Positions 8,567 through 16,928 of a stretch of DNA of 64,000 nt are shown piece by piece. Numbering within the stretch: position 1 is the first letter of the stretch; the number at the start of each line of letters is the position of its first letter. This stretch comes from Gordonia hydrophobica NBRC 16057. Lineage in GTDB: Bacteria; Actinomycetota; Actinomycetes; Mycobacteriales; Mycobacteriaceae. The position numbers and the translations under genes are program-made. The stretch covers positions 124,001 through 188,000 of the forward strand of contig NZ_BCWU01000006.1 in assembly GCF_001592365.1 (NCBI RefSeq). Reading direction: 5' to 3'. A model generated the notes under the pieces. That model ran no database searches and was not told where the DNA came from. It saw only the letters and a list, made by a program, of their open reading frames with translations.

Positions 8567-9333
8567 CAGACACCGCCGCCCAGCAGCACGCCGCCGTCGA
8601 CGACGAGCGTCTGCCCGGTCATCCAGCCGGCGTCCTTCGAGAGCAGGAAGGCCACGACCGAACCGATGTCGTCGGGCTCGCCGAGCCGCTTGAGCGCGTA
8701 CGCGGCCGAGACCTCCTCTTCGCGTCCCTCGTACAGGGCGGTCGCGAAGCGCGTCTTCACCACGGCCGGAGCGACGGCGTTGACGCGCGTCTTCGGTCCG
8801 AGTTCCCAGGCCAACTCCTGGGTCAGGTGGATGACGGCGGCCTTCGAGACCCCGTAGAACGCGATTCCGGGTGCCGGTCGCAGTCCCGCGACCGACGCGA
8901 CGTTGACGATCGCGCCGCCGTGCTCGCCCTGCCACGCCGCCTGCACGGCCTGCGTCCAGCGCAATGCGGACACCACGTTGACGTCCATGATCTTCCGCGC
9001 GGCCTCCGGGTCCATCTCCATGAGCGGACCGTAGGTCGGGTTGATGCCGGTGTTGTTGACGAGCAGGTCCACGCTGCCGAAGGCGTCGACGGTCTTGGCG
9101 ATCGTGTCGGCCTGGTGGTCGGGATCGTCGGCACGTCCGGCGACCGCCAGCGCGACGTCCTTGCCGCCGAGCTGCTCGACGGCGGCGTCGAGCGCCTCCT
9201 GCTTGCGCGCGGTGATGGTGACCTTGGCACCCTCGGCGACGAGTCGCTCGGCGATGGCCAAGCCGATTCCTCGGCTGGCGCCGGTCACGATGGCGGTCTG
9301 GCCCTTGAATCGCTGCGGATCGATCTCTACCAC
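8566..9333 (-). CDS. SDR-family oxidoreductase
   Basis: 255-residue classical SDR and the first gene of the minus-strand cluster. It has TGASRGIG (residues 18-25), VNNTGINP, the catalytic Ser in VNVASVAG, and YGVSK. It ends WMTGQTLVVDGG. It is divergently transcribed from the TetR gene at 9454. The 120-bp spacer holds a 16-bp inverted repeat, so it is probably controlled by that regulator. The function is likely oxidation of a hydroxyacyl-CoA or alcohol intermediate. Confidence 0.9.
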   Translation of the reverse strand: MVEIDPQRFKGQTAIVTGASRGIGLAIAERLVAEGAKVTITARKQEALDAAVEQLGGKDVALAVAGRADDPDHQADTIAKTVDAFGSVDLLVNNTGINPTYGPLMEMDPEAARKIMDVNVVSALRWTQAVQAAWQGEHGGAIVNVASVAGLRPAPGIAFYGVSKAAVIHLTQELAWELGPKTRVNAVAPAVVKTRFATALYEGREEEVSAAYALKRLGEPDDIGSVVAFLLSKDAGWMTGQTLVVDGGVLLGGGV

Positions 9334-9367
9334 GGAATCTCCTCGGATGAGCTAACGTAGACAATGA

Positions 9368-9383
9368 CTAAGCGCTTGCTTAG
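9368..9383. promoter_or_regulatory. Probable TetR operator in the divergent spacer
   Basis: CTAAGCGCTTGCTTAG has 6-bp arms CTAAGC/GCTTAG around GCTT. It lies 35 bp upstream of the SDR start and 71 bp upstream of the TetR start, so one site could control both directions. The form resembles operators of TetR regulators of acyl-CoA metabolism. Binding is inferred. Confidence 0.7.
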
Positions 9384-9453
9384 CTGTTAGGCTCCAGATT
9401 GCACGAAGTTGAGACGTACGTCAACCCACCGGAGCGAATGAGAAAGTAGTCAC

Positions 9454-10080
9454 GTGGCCCGAGAACAGGATCCGACCGGCCAGGCGGCCGCGCGGTCGGC
9501 CGCGACCCGGAGGCGGCTGCTCGCCGCGGCGGCACAGGCGTTCGCCGACCGCGGATTCCACGGGACGACGACGCGCGACATCGCGAGCGCCGCCGGAATG
9601 AGTCCGGCCGCGGTGTACGTGCACTATCGCTCCAAGGAGGAGCTGCTCTTCCAGCTCTGCCAGACCGGTCACGAGGACATCATCACCGTTCTCGACGGCG
9701 CCGACGATCCGGCCGACTCCCCCACCGCCCGGCTGGCCGCCGTGATGCACGCCTTCGCGACGCGTCACGCAGCAGGCCACACCAGTGCCCGCATCGTGAA
9801 TTACGAACTCGGCGCCCTGGAACCCGACCACCGCCGCGCCGTCGGACTGCTGCGGAGGGAGATCACCCGCCGCATTCGCGCCATCGTCGACGCGGGAGCA
9901 GACTCCGGCGAGTTCGATGTCGACGACCCCCGCACCACCACCAACACGCTGCTGTCGATGGGCATCGACATCTCCCGGTGGTACTCCGAGGACGGGCCGC
10001 TGAGCGCAGCTCAGATCGGCGACTTCTATGCGAAGGTCGCCTTACGCGTCGTCGGGGCGGCCGTTCGGCCGACCGAATGA
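9454..10080 (+). CDS. TetR/AcrR family transcriptional regulator
   Basis: 208 residues from a GTG start. The helix-turn-helix region reads AAAQAFADRGFHGTTTRDIA, then MSPAAVYVHYRSKEELLFQL (about residues 25-70). The C-terminal part contains MGIDISRWYSEDGPLSAAQIG, a motif shared with KstR2-like regulators of acyl-CoA catabolism, although orthology cannot be claimed. Its position and the inverted repeat at 9368-9383 suggest autoregulation and control of the minus-strand operon. No strong Shine-Dalgarno is seen before the GTG. Confidence 0.9.
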   Translation: MAREQDPTGQAAARSAATRRRLLAAAAQAFADRGFHGTTTRDIASAAGMSPAAVYVHYRSKEELLFQLCQTGHEDIITVLDGADDPADSPTARLAAVMHAFATRHAAGHTSARIVNYELGALEPDHRRAVGLLRREITRRIRAIVDAGADSGEFDVDDPRTTTNTLLSMGIDISRWYSEDGPLSAAQIGDFYAKVALRVVGAAVRPTE

Positions 10081-10110
10081 AATTGATTTGCGACACACCG
10101 CATCGGCGCG

Positions 10111-10136
10111 GGAACATTTCGGGGCCGGTATACGTC
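10111..10136 (+). promoter_or_regulatory. ECF-sigma-type promoter upstream of the DUF7455 gene
   Basis: GGAACA, 16 nt, CGTC matches the SigE/SigH-type consensus (GGAAC ... CGTT/CGTC). It ends 60 nt before the downstream ATG. TATACG inside the spacer could alternatively serve as a housekeeping -10. Confidence 0.45.
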
Positions 10137-10196
10137 TGACAGAGTGAAGGACGACGAACCGATTCGCGGTTCGCCGGCTATGGGACGGAGGACGAC

Positions 10197-10382
10197 ATGA
10201 GCAACACCGCCACGACCGCACCCGAACGGACACCGCTGACCGCCGCTGATCGGTGCGACCGCTGCAGCGCTGCCGCGCAGGTGCGTGCAACACTCCCGGC
10301 AGGTGGAGAGCTTCTCTTCTGCCGCCACCACTACAACGACCACGAGGCGCGCCTCGCCGAGATCGGCGCCGTGATCGGCTGA
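10197..10382 (+). CDS. DUF7455-type small zinc-ribbon-like protein
   Basis: 61-residue protein. Its C-terminal half carries CDRC (residues 20-23) and FCRHHYNDHE (about 42-51), so Cys/Cys and Cys/His pairs could hold one zinc ion. Small proteins of this kind are widespread in actinobacteria and commonly lie near sigB; the function is unknown. GGAGGACG precedes the ATG. A hairpin downstream at 10432 separates it from the convergent helicase gene. Confidence 0.85.
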   Translation: MSNTATTAPERTPLTAADRCDRCSAAAQVRATLPAGGELLFCRHHYNDHEARLAEIGAVIG

Positions 10383-10431
10383 CCCCTCCGACCCGGACAC
10401 CGTCGCGGCATCCGTAGTCGCCGCGCCCCGC

Positions 10432-10467
10432 AGAGCCCTGTGGACCTCACCAGGTCCGCAGGGCTTT
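10432..10467. terminator. Bidirectional intrinsic-type terminator
   Basis: AGAGCCCTGTGGACCT, loop CACC, AGGTCCGCAGGGCTTT: about 14 of 16 pairs, followed on the plus strand by TTTGATT. It lies between the convergent DUF7455 and helicase genes and includes the helicase stop codon. Confidence 0.75.
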
Positions 10468-12255
10468 GATTCGCATCTGGAGCTGTTCGGCCGTCGCCAT
10501 CGCGGTCGGCGGTCCGCCGAGCCGAGTGCGCAGCTCGTTGTGGACCTGACCGTGCGGCTTGCCCGTCCGGTGATGGTGCAGCGCGACCAGGGTGTTCAGT
10601 TCCTTGCGCAGCGCGTGCAGATTCTCGCCGGTCTGTCGCTCCGCCGCGTTCGGCGCGGCGTGGGCCTGCTCGTCGTCGGCGGGGCGCGCCTTCGACGCGG
10701 CAGTGCGGCGCGTGACCTGATCGGCCTGACGCTGCTGGAGCAGCGTTCTGACCTGATCGGCGTCCAGCAGTCCGGGCAGGCCCAGGTAGTCCGACTCCTC
10801 CTCGGACCCGACGAACGTCGTCGTACCGAACGAGGCGCCGTCGTAGATGACCTGGTCGAGTTCGGCGTCGGCGTGCAGCGACTCGAAGGCCTTCTCTTCC
10901 TCGCCCGGCTCGTCCTTCTGCTTGTTGGCGTCGGCGAGCAGACCGTCGTCGAGGCCGTCGGACTCGCGGTGCGGTTTACCGAGCACATGGTCGCGCTGGG
11001 CTTCGAGCTTGCTGGCGAGGTCCAGCAGCACCGGCACCGACGGCACGAACACGCTCGCCGTCTCGCCGGGGCGCCGCGACCGCACAAAACGGCCGATCGC
11101 CTGCGCGAAGTACAGCGGGGTCGACGCATTGGTGGCGTACACCCCGACCGACAGGCGGGGCACGTCGACGCCCTCGGACACCATGCGCACCGCGACCATC
11201 CACTCGTCGTCGCTCGCGGAGAACTCCGCGATCCGCGCTGACGACTTCGGGTCGTCGGACAGGATGAGGCTCGGCTTCTTGCCGGTCATCGCCGTCAGCA
11301 GTTCGGCATAGTCGCGAGCGGTCTGCTGGTCGGTGGCGATCACCAGGCCGCCGGCGTCGGGCACGCCCGAGTCGCGCAATTTCAAGAGGCGCCGGTGTGC
11401 GGCGCTCAGCACGGCCGGAATCCAGTCACCATGCGGGTCGAGCGCGGTGCGCCACGCCCGCGAGGTCTGCTCGGCCGACAGCGGCTCGCCCAGTCGCGCC
11501 GTGAACTCCTCCCCCGCGCTGGTCCGCCAACTCGCCTGCCCCGAATACGCCAGGAACACCACCGGGCGCACGACGCCGTCGCGCAGGGCGTCGGCGTACC
11601 CGTACGAGTGGTCGGCCTTGGAGCGCTGCCCACCGCCCGGCTCCGGCTCATAGGTGACGAACGGGATCGGCGAGTCATCGGACCGGAACGGCGTACCGGT
11701 CAGCGACAGCCGTCGAGTGGCGTCGCTGAACGCCTCCCGGATGCCGTCGCCCCACGACTTCGCGTCGCCACCGTGATGGATCTCGTCGAGAATCACCAGC
11801 GTGCGGTAGTTCTCGGTGCGCACGCGATGGCGTGCCGGATGCGCCGCCACCTGGGCGTAGGTGAGCACGACGCCGTCGAAGTCCGAACTCGTCGCCCCGG
11901 TCGAGTTGGAGAAGTTGGAGTCGAGCGCGATGCCGATCCGCGCGGCGGCCTGCGCCCACTGATGCTTGAGGTGCTCGGTCGGCGCGACGACGGTGATGCG
12001 CTCCACCGTCCGATCGGCCAGCAGTTCCGTGGCCACGCGCAGACCGAACGTCGTCTTGCCTGCACCCGGCGTCGCCACCGCAAGGAAGTCGGTGGGCCTG
12101 CGGGTCAGGTATTTGGTCAGTGCGCGGCGCTGCCACGCGCGCAACGGCGCGCCGGAACCGACGCGTTGCGCGGTGGCGTCGTCGATCAGATCCCCCTCGT
12201 TCGAACTGCGGTCGTCGACCGTCCCCACCCCATTATCGATCTGCGTGCTGGTCAC
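10447..12255 (-). CDS. Superfamily 2 DEAD/DEAH-box helicase
   Basis: 602 residues. Motif I is ATPGAGKTTF, motif II DEIHHGG, motif III LTGTPFR and motif VI QAIGRFVRSRR, so it is an SF2 translocase of the type I restriction/UvrB-like DEAD fold. The C-terminal ~200 residues are charged and lack a recognised nuclease or RQC domain, ending in a helical segment rich in Gln/His. The GTG at 12255 has AGGAG 4-5 nt upstream and gives MTSTQIDNGVG. Longer frames run into the divergent YihY promoter. Substrate and partners cannot be deduced; a housekeeping DNA or RNA helicase role is inferred from conservation in the family. Confidence 0.88.
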   Translation of the reverse strand: MTSTQIDNGVGTVDDRSSNEGDLIDDATAQRVGSGAPLRAWQRRALTKYLTRRPTDFLAVATPGAGKTTFGLRVATELLADRTVERITVVAPTEHLKHQWAQAAARIGIALDSNFSNSTGATSSDFDGVVLTYAQVAAHPARHRVRTENYRTLVILDEIHHGGDAKSWGDGIREAFSDATRRLSLTGTPFRSDDSPIPFVTYEPEPGGGQRSKADHSYGYADALRDGVVRPVVFLAYSGQASWRTSAGEEFTARLGEPLSAEQTSRAWRTALDPHGDWIPAVLSAAHRRLLKLRDSGVPDAGGLVIATDQQTARDYAELLTAMTGKKPSLILSDDPKSSARIAEFSASDDEWMVAVRMVSEGVDVPRLSVGVYATNASTPLYFAQAIGRFVRSRRPGETASVFVPSVPVLLDLASKLEAQRDHVLGKPHRESDGLDDGLLADANKQKDEPGEEEKAFESLHADAELDQVIYDGASFGTTTFVGSEEESDYLGLPGLLDADQVRTLLQQRQADQVTRRTAASKARPADDEQAHAAPNAAERQTGENLHALRKELNTLVALHHHRTGKPHGQVHNELRTRLGGPPTAMATAEQLQMRIKALRTW

Positions 12256-12353
12256 CGTGCTCCTGCACCCTCGGAAAGAAAAAACCTCCCCGAGTCTACC
12301 CCTGCGCCACGCCGCACAGCGGCCCCGCGCGTCGTCTCGGGGCGCGGTCCGCC

Positions 12354-13421
12354 ATGCTGGTAGACATCGCAACTGACGACGAGATCGAGACCGACGACGT
12401 CGCGGACCATGACGGGGACGGCCTGCCCAAGCGCAGGCCGAGCCTTCGATCGGTGGCCCGCGGAATTCCGCGTGTCGCGTGGCGCACCACCGTCAAGGCG
12501 TGGGACGACTCGATCATCGGCTGGGCCGCGCAGGCCGCGTTCTGGCAGGCCCTGTCGCTGCCGCCGCTCCTGCTGGGAGTCCTCGGCAGCCTCGGCTACA
12601 TCGGCGGCTGGTTCGGTCCGGACACGGTCGACATCATCACCGACCGCATCATCTCGTTCTCCGAGCGCGCCTTCACCCCCAACGTCGTCGACGATCTGAT
12701 CGCTCCGACCGTCGAGAACGTGCTGGGCCGGGGGCGGGTCGCCGTCATCTCGCTGGGCTTCGTGCTCTCGCTGTGGGCCGGGTCGTCGGCCATGTCGTGC
12801 TTCGTCTCGTCGATCGTCCACGCGCACGGCCAGCACCAGATCCGCAATCCCGTCTGGCAGCGGATCTTCGCGCTGATCATCTACCTATTCTTCCTGATCG
12901 CGTGCGTGCTGATCCTGCCGCTGGTCGCGTTGGGTCCCACCTACCTGCACCGGGTCCTCCCCGACGCCTGGGATCCCGCCATCTCCGATCTCGTGGACTG
13001 GGGCTATTTTCCGTTCGTCGGAATCCTGCTGATCGGTGCACTCGTGGCCCTGTACCGCTTCGCGCTGCCCTACCCGCTGCCCTGGCACCGGCTGATGCCG
13101 GGGGCGCTGCTCGCGGGCGTCTTCTTCTGGTTCGCCACCTATGTGCTGCGGTTCTACCTGACGGCGTTGACCAACACCGGCTACACCTACGGCGCGTTGG
13201 CGACCCCGATCGCCTTCCTGCTGTTCACGTACTTCCTCGGCTTCGCGATCGTCCTGGGCGCCGAGTTCAACGCCGCCGTCGAGGAGTTGTGGCCGTCGCG
13301 GGGCGGAGGCGGCGTCGTCCGCAACTGGGTCTCCACGCAGACCATCGAACTCACCGACACCCTGCGGAACCGCGCGCTGAACGGCCACGGATCGTCGAAC
13401 GACGACGACCCGCGCCGCTGA
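12354..13421 (+). CDS. YihY/BrkB family inner-membrane protein
   Basis: 355 residues with a ~55-residue acidic N-terminus (DDEIETDDVADHDGDG) and six hydrophobic segments, for example LSLPPLLLGVLGSLGYIGGW, VAVISLGFVLSLWAGSSAM and IFALIIYLFFLIACVLILPL. It carries the family's TGYTYGALATPIAFLLFTYFLG motif near the C-terminus. It matches my recollection of Rv2707 of M. tuberculosis in position. Members have been called RNase BN or virulence factor BrkB, but the function is unsettled. It is divergent from the helicase gene. Confidence 0.9.
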   Translation: MLVDIATDDEIETDDVADHDGDGLPKRRPSLRSVARGIPRVAWRTTVKAWDDSIIGWAAQAAFWQALSLPPLLLGVLGSLGYIGGWFGPDTVDIITDRIISFSERAFTPNVVDDLIAPTVENVLGRGRVAVISLGFVLSLWAGSSAMSCFVSSIVHAHGQHQIRNPVWQRIFALIIYLFFLIACVLILPLVALGPTYLHRVLPDAWDPAISDLVDWGYFPFVGILLIGALVALYRFALPYPLPWHRLMPGALLAGVFFWFATYVLRFYLTALTNTGYTYGALATPIAFLLFTYFLGFAIVLGAEFNAAVEELWPSRGGGGVVRNWVSTQTIELTDTLRNRALNGHGSSNDDDPRR

Positions 13422-13453
13422 CTCCGCCCAGCGCGGTCACTTCTCGAGCAAAG

Positions 13454-13684
13454 TCACTTCTTGAGCTTCTCGTAGATCTTCTTGCACTTCTCGCACACCG
13501 GGGAGCCGGGCTTGGCCGCCTTGGTCACCGGGAACACCTCGCCGCACAACGCGACGACATGCGTTCCCATGACGGCGCTCTCGGCCATCTTGTCCTTCTT
13601 CACGTAGTGGAAGACCTTGGGAGTGTCGTCGTCCTGCTCGGTCCGTTCGTCGATGTCCGGACGTTCGATCGTCTGAGTAGCCAT
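13454..13684 (-). CDS. DUF3039 family protein
   Basis: 76 residues. The C-terminal half has LCGEVFPVTKAAKPGSPVCEKCKKIYE, where Cys residues (ALCGE, VCEKC) with the upstream conserved His (KVFHYV, THVVAL) could form a small zinc site. DUF3039 proteins are short and actinobacterial, and none I know of has an established function. It is divergent from the DUF3099 gene with a 51-bp spacer, the same arrangement as Rv2708c-Rv2709 beside sigB. Confidence 0.88.
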   Translation of the reverse strand: MATQTIERPDIDERTEQDDDTPKVFHYVKKDKMAESAVMGTHVVALCGEVFPVTKAAKPGSPVCEKCKKIYEKLKK

Positions 13685-13735
13685 ACAGCCATTGTGACAG
13701 AGTCGACGACCACCCAGCGTGACAGAATTGACGAT

Positions 13736-14215
13736 ATGGATGAGCGACGACGACACGACAGGGACGCCGAGAACTTTCTGATCACCAGCGCCGAACCCGA
13801 CCGTGACGCCGTCTTCAAAGCCCGCAAGCGCCGCTACTTCATCATGATGAGCATTCGCATTCCGGCGCTGATCATCGCCTCGATCGTGTACGGCATCACC
13901 CAGAACGGCTGGATCGCCGTCGCGATCATCCTGGTCTCGATCCCGATCCCGTGGATCGCCGTCCTGAAGGCCAACGACCGGGAGCCGCGCAAGCACGGCG
14001 AGGTGCCTCTCTACCACTATGGCAGCGCCCATCCGGTGCAGCCGTCCCTCACCGTCGACCCCACCCCACCGAGCACGACCACCTTCGACAACGATTCCGA
14101 TCATCCCGTCATCGACGCGGACGAGGACGGCGTCGAGGAGGACGGCGTTGAGGAGGAGGCTGCCGAGGACGACCATCCAGATGACGAGGGGAAGCCGACC
14201 GATGGGGCTGCGTGA
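13736..14215 (+). CDS. DUF3099 family membrane protein
   Basis: 159 residues: a charged N-terminus (MDERRRHDRDAENFLITSAE), two adjacent transmembrane helices (MMSIRIPALIIASIVYGI and WIAVAIILVSIPIPWIAVL, about residues 37-77), and a ~60-residue cytoplasmic tail rich in Asp/Glu (DADEDGVEEDGVEEEAAEDD). The family is actinobacterial and of unknown function. Order DUF3039-DUF3099 close to sigB is conserved with mycobacteria, though here methionine aminopeptidase and a siderophore transporter intervene. Confidence 0.87.
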   Translation: MDERRRHDRDAENFLITSAEPDRDAVFKARKRRYFIMMSIRIPALIIASIVYGITQNGWIAVAIILVSIPIPWIAVLKANDREPRKHGEVPLYHYGSAHPVQPSLTVDPTPPSTTTFDNDSDHPVIDADEDGVEEDGVEEEAAEDDHPDDEGKPTDGAA

Positions 14216-14261
14216 CGCGCTGAGCCGCTCATTCGCCCGTCGACGACGAGGAACCGGACCC

Positions 14262-15065
14262 ATGATCGAACTCAAGACACCCGCCGAGATCGAGAAGATC
14301 GCCGTCACCGGACGGTTCGTCGCCGCGGTGCTCGCCGATCTGTCGAGAAGAGCGCAGCCCGGCGTCGACGTGATGGATCTGGAGCATCGCGCCCGCGACA
14401 TGATCGCCGACCGCGGTGCGCAGAGCTGCTACTGGGACTATTCGCCGTCGTTCGGCGACGGTCCGTTCCGCAACGTGGTCTGCCTGTCGGTCAACGACGG
14501 CGTCCTCCACGGTCTGCCGCATCCGCACGTCCTCGCCGAGGGCGACGTCCTCACGCTGGATTTCGCGGTCTCGATCGACGGTTGGGTGGCCGACGCGGCG
14601 ACCACCGTGCAGGTCGGCTTCGACGACGACGTCGCCTCTCGACCCGAGGATCCCGACGCCCGCCTCATCGACTCCACTCGACGCGCGTTGGACGAGGGCA
14701 TCGCCGCCGCACTGCCGGGCGGCACGCTCGGCGACATCGGCGCGGCGATCGGCGCCGTGGCCGCCGCCGACGGCTATCGGGTCAACACCGGATTCGGCGG
14801 CCACGGCCTGGGACGCACGATGCACGAGGATCCGCACGTGCCCAACCTCGGTCGGCGCGGCCACGGAATGGAGTTGCCGCCGGGACTGGTGATCGCCGTC
14901 GAACCGTGGTGGGCGATCGGCACCGAGGAGATCGTCTACGACCCCGACGGCTGGACCATCCGCTCCGCCGACGGCAGCAACACCGCGCACTCCGAGCACA
15001 CCATCGCGATCACCGAGGACGGGCCGGTGATCCTGACCGACGGTCGGGACGCCCCGGGTCACTGA
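14262..15065 (+). CDS. map: Type I methionine aminopeptidase
   Basis: 267-residue cytosolic metalloprotease removing N-terminal Met from nascent proteins. All five metal ligands of the family are present: D100 and D111 (LDFAVSIDGWVAD), H181 (GGHGLGRTMHEDP), E214 (IAVEPW) and E245 (HSEHTI). The active-site H83 is in VLHGLPH. The N-terminus MIELKTPAEIEKI aligns directly with the E. coli enzyme, so this ATG is preferred. An ATG at 14202, preceded by GAGGGG, would add 20 basic residues and overlap the DUF3099 gene, and cannot be excluded. Its end overlaps the convergent ABC ATPase gene by 7 nt. Confidence 0.93.
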   Translation: MIELKTPAEIEKIAVTGRFVAAVLADLSRRAQPGVDVMDLEHRARDMIADRGAQSCYWDYSPSFGDGPFRNVVCLSVNDGVLHGLPHPHVLAEGDVLTLDFAVSIDGWVADAATTVQVGFDDDVASRPEDPDARLIDSTRRALDEGIAAALPGGTLGDIGAAIGAVAAADGYRVNTGFGGHGLGRTMHEDPHVPNLGRRGHGMELPPGLVIAVEPWWAIGTEEIVYDPDGWTIRSADGSNTAHSEHTIAITEDGPVILTDGRDAPGH

Positions 15066-15874
15066 GCGCCGACGGACGCTCCGCGGGGAACCACCAGCGG
15101 ACCGCCGGAGATCGGATCCTCGATCACAACGTTCGGCAGATCGTAGATCTCCTCGACGCGTGAGCTGGTGACGACGTCGGCCGGCGCACCGTGCGCGACG
15201 ATCCGACCGTCGCGCATGGCGATGATGTGGTCGGCGTACCGCGCCGCCTGATTGAGGTCGTGCAGGACCGCGACGATCGTTCGACCGCGACGGTTCAACG
15301 CGGCGAACAGTTCCATCAACTCCACCTGGTGCGCGATGTCCAGGAACGTGGTCGGCTCGTCGAGCAGTAACAGATCCGTCTGCTGGGCCAGGACCATCGC
15401 CACCCAGACCCGCTGCCGCTGACCGCCGGAGAGCTCGTCGACGCGCCGGGGCGCCAGCGCGCGCGTACCGGTGGCGTCGAGCGCCTCGCCGACGGCCGCC
15501 TCGTCGTCGGGAGACCATTGGCGCAGCAGGCCCTGGTGGACGTATCGGCCACGGGCGACCAGATCGGCGACGGTGATGCCGTCCGGAGCGATCGCCGACT
15601 GCGGCAGCAGGCCGAGGCGCCTGGCGACGTCCTTCGCCGACCTCGCGGTGATCTCCTTGCCGTCGAGCACCACGCTTCCCTCGGTCGGCGCCAGCAGACG
15701 CGACAATCCGCGCAGGAGTGTGGACTTGCCGCAGGCATTGGGACCGATGATCACGGTGAACGAACCGTCCGGGATCGCGGTCGTGAGATCAGCGATGATC
15801 GGCGTCGAGTCGTAGCCGAGGGTGACACCGTCGGCCCTCAGTCGCGACTTCGACATGACGATGTGGTCAGGCAC
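15059..15874 (-). CDS. Iron-siderophore ABC transporter, ATP-binding subunit
   Basis: 271-residue FecE/FepC-type ATPase energising ferric-siderophore import. Walker A is GPNACGKST, Q-loop LLPQSAIAP, signature LSGGQRQRVW, Walker B LLLLDEPTTFLD, and the switch His is in VLHDLNQA. The GTG at 15874 has a perfect AGGAGG 9 nt upstream and overlaps the permease stop by 8 nt. An ATG 18 nt downstream lacks any ribosome-binding site. Last gene of a binding protein-permease-permease-ATPase operon. Confidence 0.92.
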   Translation of the reverse strand: MPDHIVMSKSRLRADGVTLGYDSTPIIADLTTAIPDGSFTVIIGPNACGKSTLLRGLSRLLAPTEGSVVLDGKEITARSAKDVARRLGLLPQSAIAPDGITVADLVARGRYVHQGLLRQWSPDDEAAVGEALDATGTRALAPRRVDELSGGQRQRVWVAMVLAQQTDLLLLDEPTTFLDIAHQVELMELFAALNRRGRTIVAVLHDLNQAARYADHIIAMRDGRIVAHGAPADVVTSSRVEEIYDLPNVVIEDPISGGPLVVPRGASVGAQ

Positions 15875-16928
15875 GACGACGAACCTCCTGAATGAGCATG
15901 ACGACGAGATAGATGCCGCCCACCGACACGGTGACCACACCGGCGGGCAGCGTGACCGGCAGCACGTGCTGGGCGATCAGGTCGGCGACCAGAAGCAGCA
16001 GGCCGCCCGTCAGTGCGGAGACGGTCAGCGGCAGGTACGGGGTGCGGGCGAGCCTGCGCGCGATCTGCGGGGCCGCCAGCGCGACGAAGGCCACCGGTCC
16101 GACGACCGCCGTCGCGATGGAGACCAGCCCGACCGCACAGCCGAGCGCGATGGTCCGGTCCCGGGCCGGACGGACACCGGTCGCGAGTGCGACGTCGTCG
16201 CCGAGATCGAGTTGGCGCAGTCGAGGCGTCAGCAGAGCCAGCGCCGCCAGCAACGGCACGCCGCAGATCGCCGCGATCACCACGGGTTGCGCGGTGACGC
16301 CGTTGAGAGTGCCCGCACCCCACGCCGATGCGAACATGGCGGTCTCCAGCTCGGTCTCCAACAGCATCCAGGTGTTCAGCGACGCCAGCATCGCGGAGAC
16401 GCCGATGCCGATCACGATCAGTCGGAAGCCCTGGAAGCCGTCGTGCCGCGCGAGAGCCCAGATGACGACAGCGGTCGCGAGTCCGCCGAGCACCGCACCG
16501 AGCGTCACCACCGACCAGCCCGCGGAGAAGACGACCACGGTCAGCAGCATGCCGGTGAACGCACCGTTCGCCAGGCCCAGGATGTCGGGGCTCGCCAACG
16601 GATTGCGCGTCACCGTTTGGAACACCGCGCCCGCGACGGCGAGGAAGCCGCCGAGCAGCACGGCCGCCAGCGCCCGGGGCACCCGCCACGCCAGCACCAC
16701 CGTCCGGTCCACTCGCTCGCCGCCGCCCAGCAGCACCTGCACGATCGTGGTCGGACTGACGTGATACGACCCGAACGCCAACGCGGCGACTCCGCAGACC
16801 AGAATCACCGCCATCAACGCGACCGCGACGACCACGCTGCGGCGGCGGAGCGCGACGCTGTACCCGCCCGCGGAGAGCACGGTGCGGTGGTAGCCCACGT
16901 CGACCGGCCGTGGTTTCAGGGTCGTCAT
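15867..16928 (-). CDS. Iron-siderophore ABC transporter permease (FecCD family)
   Basis: 353-residue polytopic permease with about nine or ten hydrophobic segments. It has the family's RVPRALAAVLLGG, AGAVFQTVTRNPLASPDILG and VGPVAFVALAAPQIARRL motifs; the last two are hallmarks of the BtuC/FecD coupling region. It should pair with the permease encoded immediately upstream as a heterodimer. The ATG overlaps the upstream stop (ATGA). Confidence 0.93.
   Translation of the reverse strand: MTTLKPRPVDVGYHRTVLSAGGYSVALRRRSVVVAVALMAVILVCGVAALAFGSYHVSPTTIVQVLLGGGERVDRTVVLAWRVPRALAAVLLGGFLAVAGAVFQTVTRNPLASPDILGLANGAFTGMLLTVVVFSAGWSVVTLGAVLGGLATAVVIWALARHDGFQGFRLIVIGIGVSAMLASLNTWMLLETELETAMFASAWGAGTLNGVTAQPVVIAAICGVPLLAALALLTPRLRQLDLGDDVALATGVRPARDRTIALGCAVGLVSIATAVVGPVAFVALAAPQIARRLARTPYLPLTVSALTGGLLLLVADLIAQHVLPVTLPAGVVTVSVGGIYLVVMLIQEVRRRA

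Noticed and set aside
14202..14262. Upstream ATG for methionine aminopeptidase
   Set aside because: Has a plausible GAGGGG but adds 20 basic residues absent from the E. coli N-terminus and overlaps the preceding gene; kept as an alternative only.
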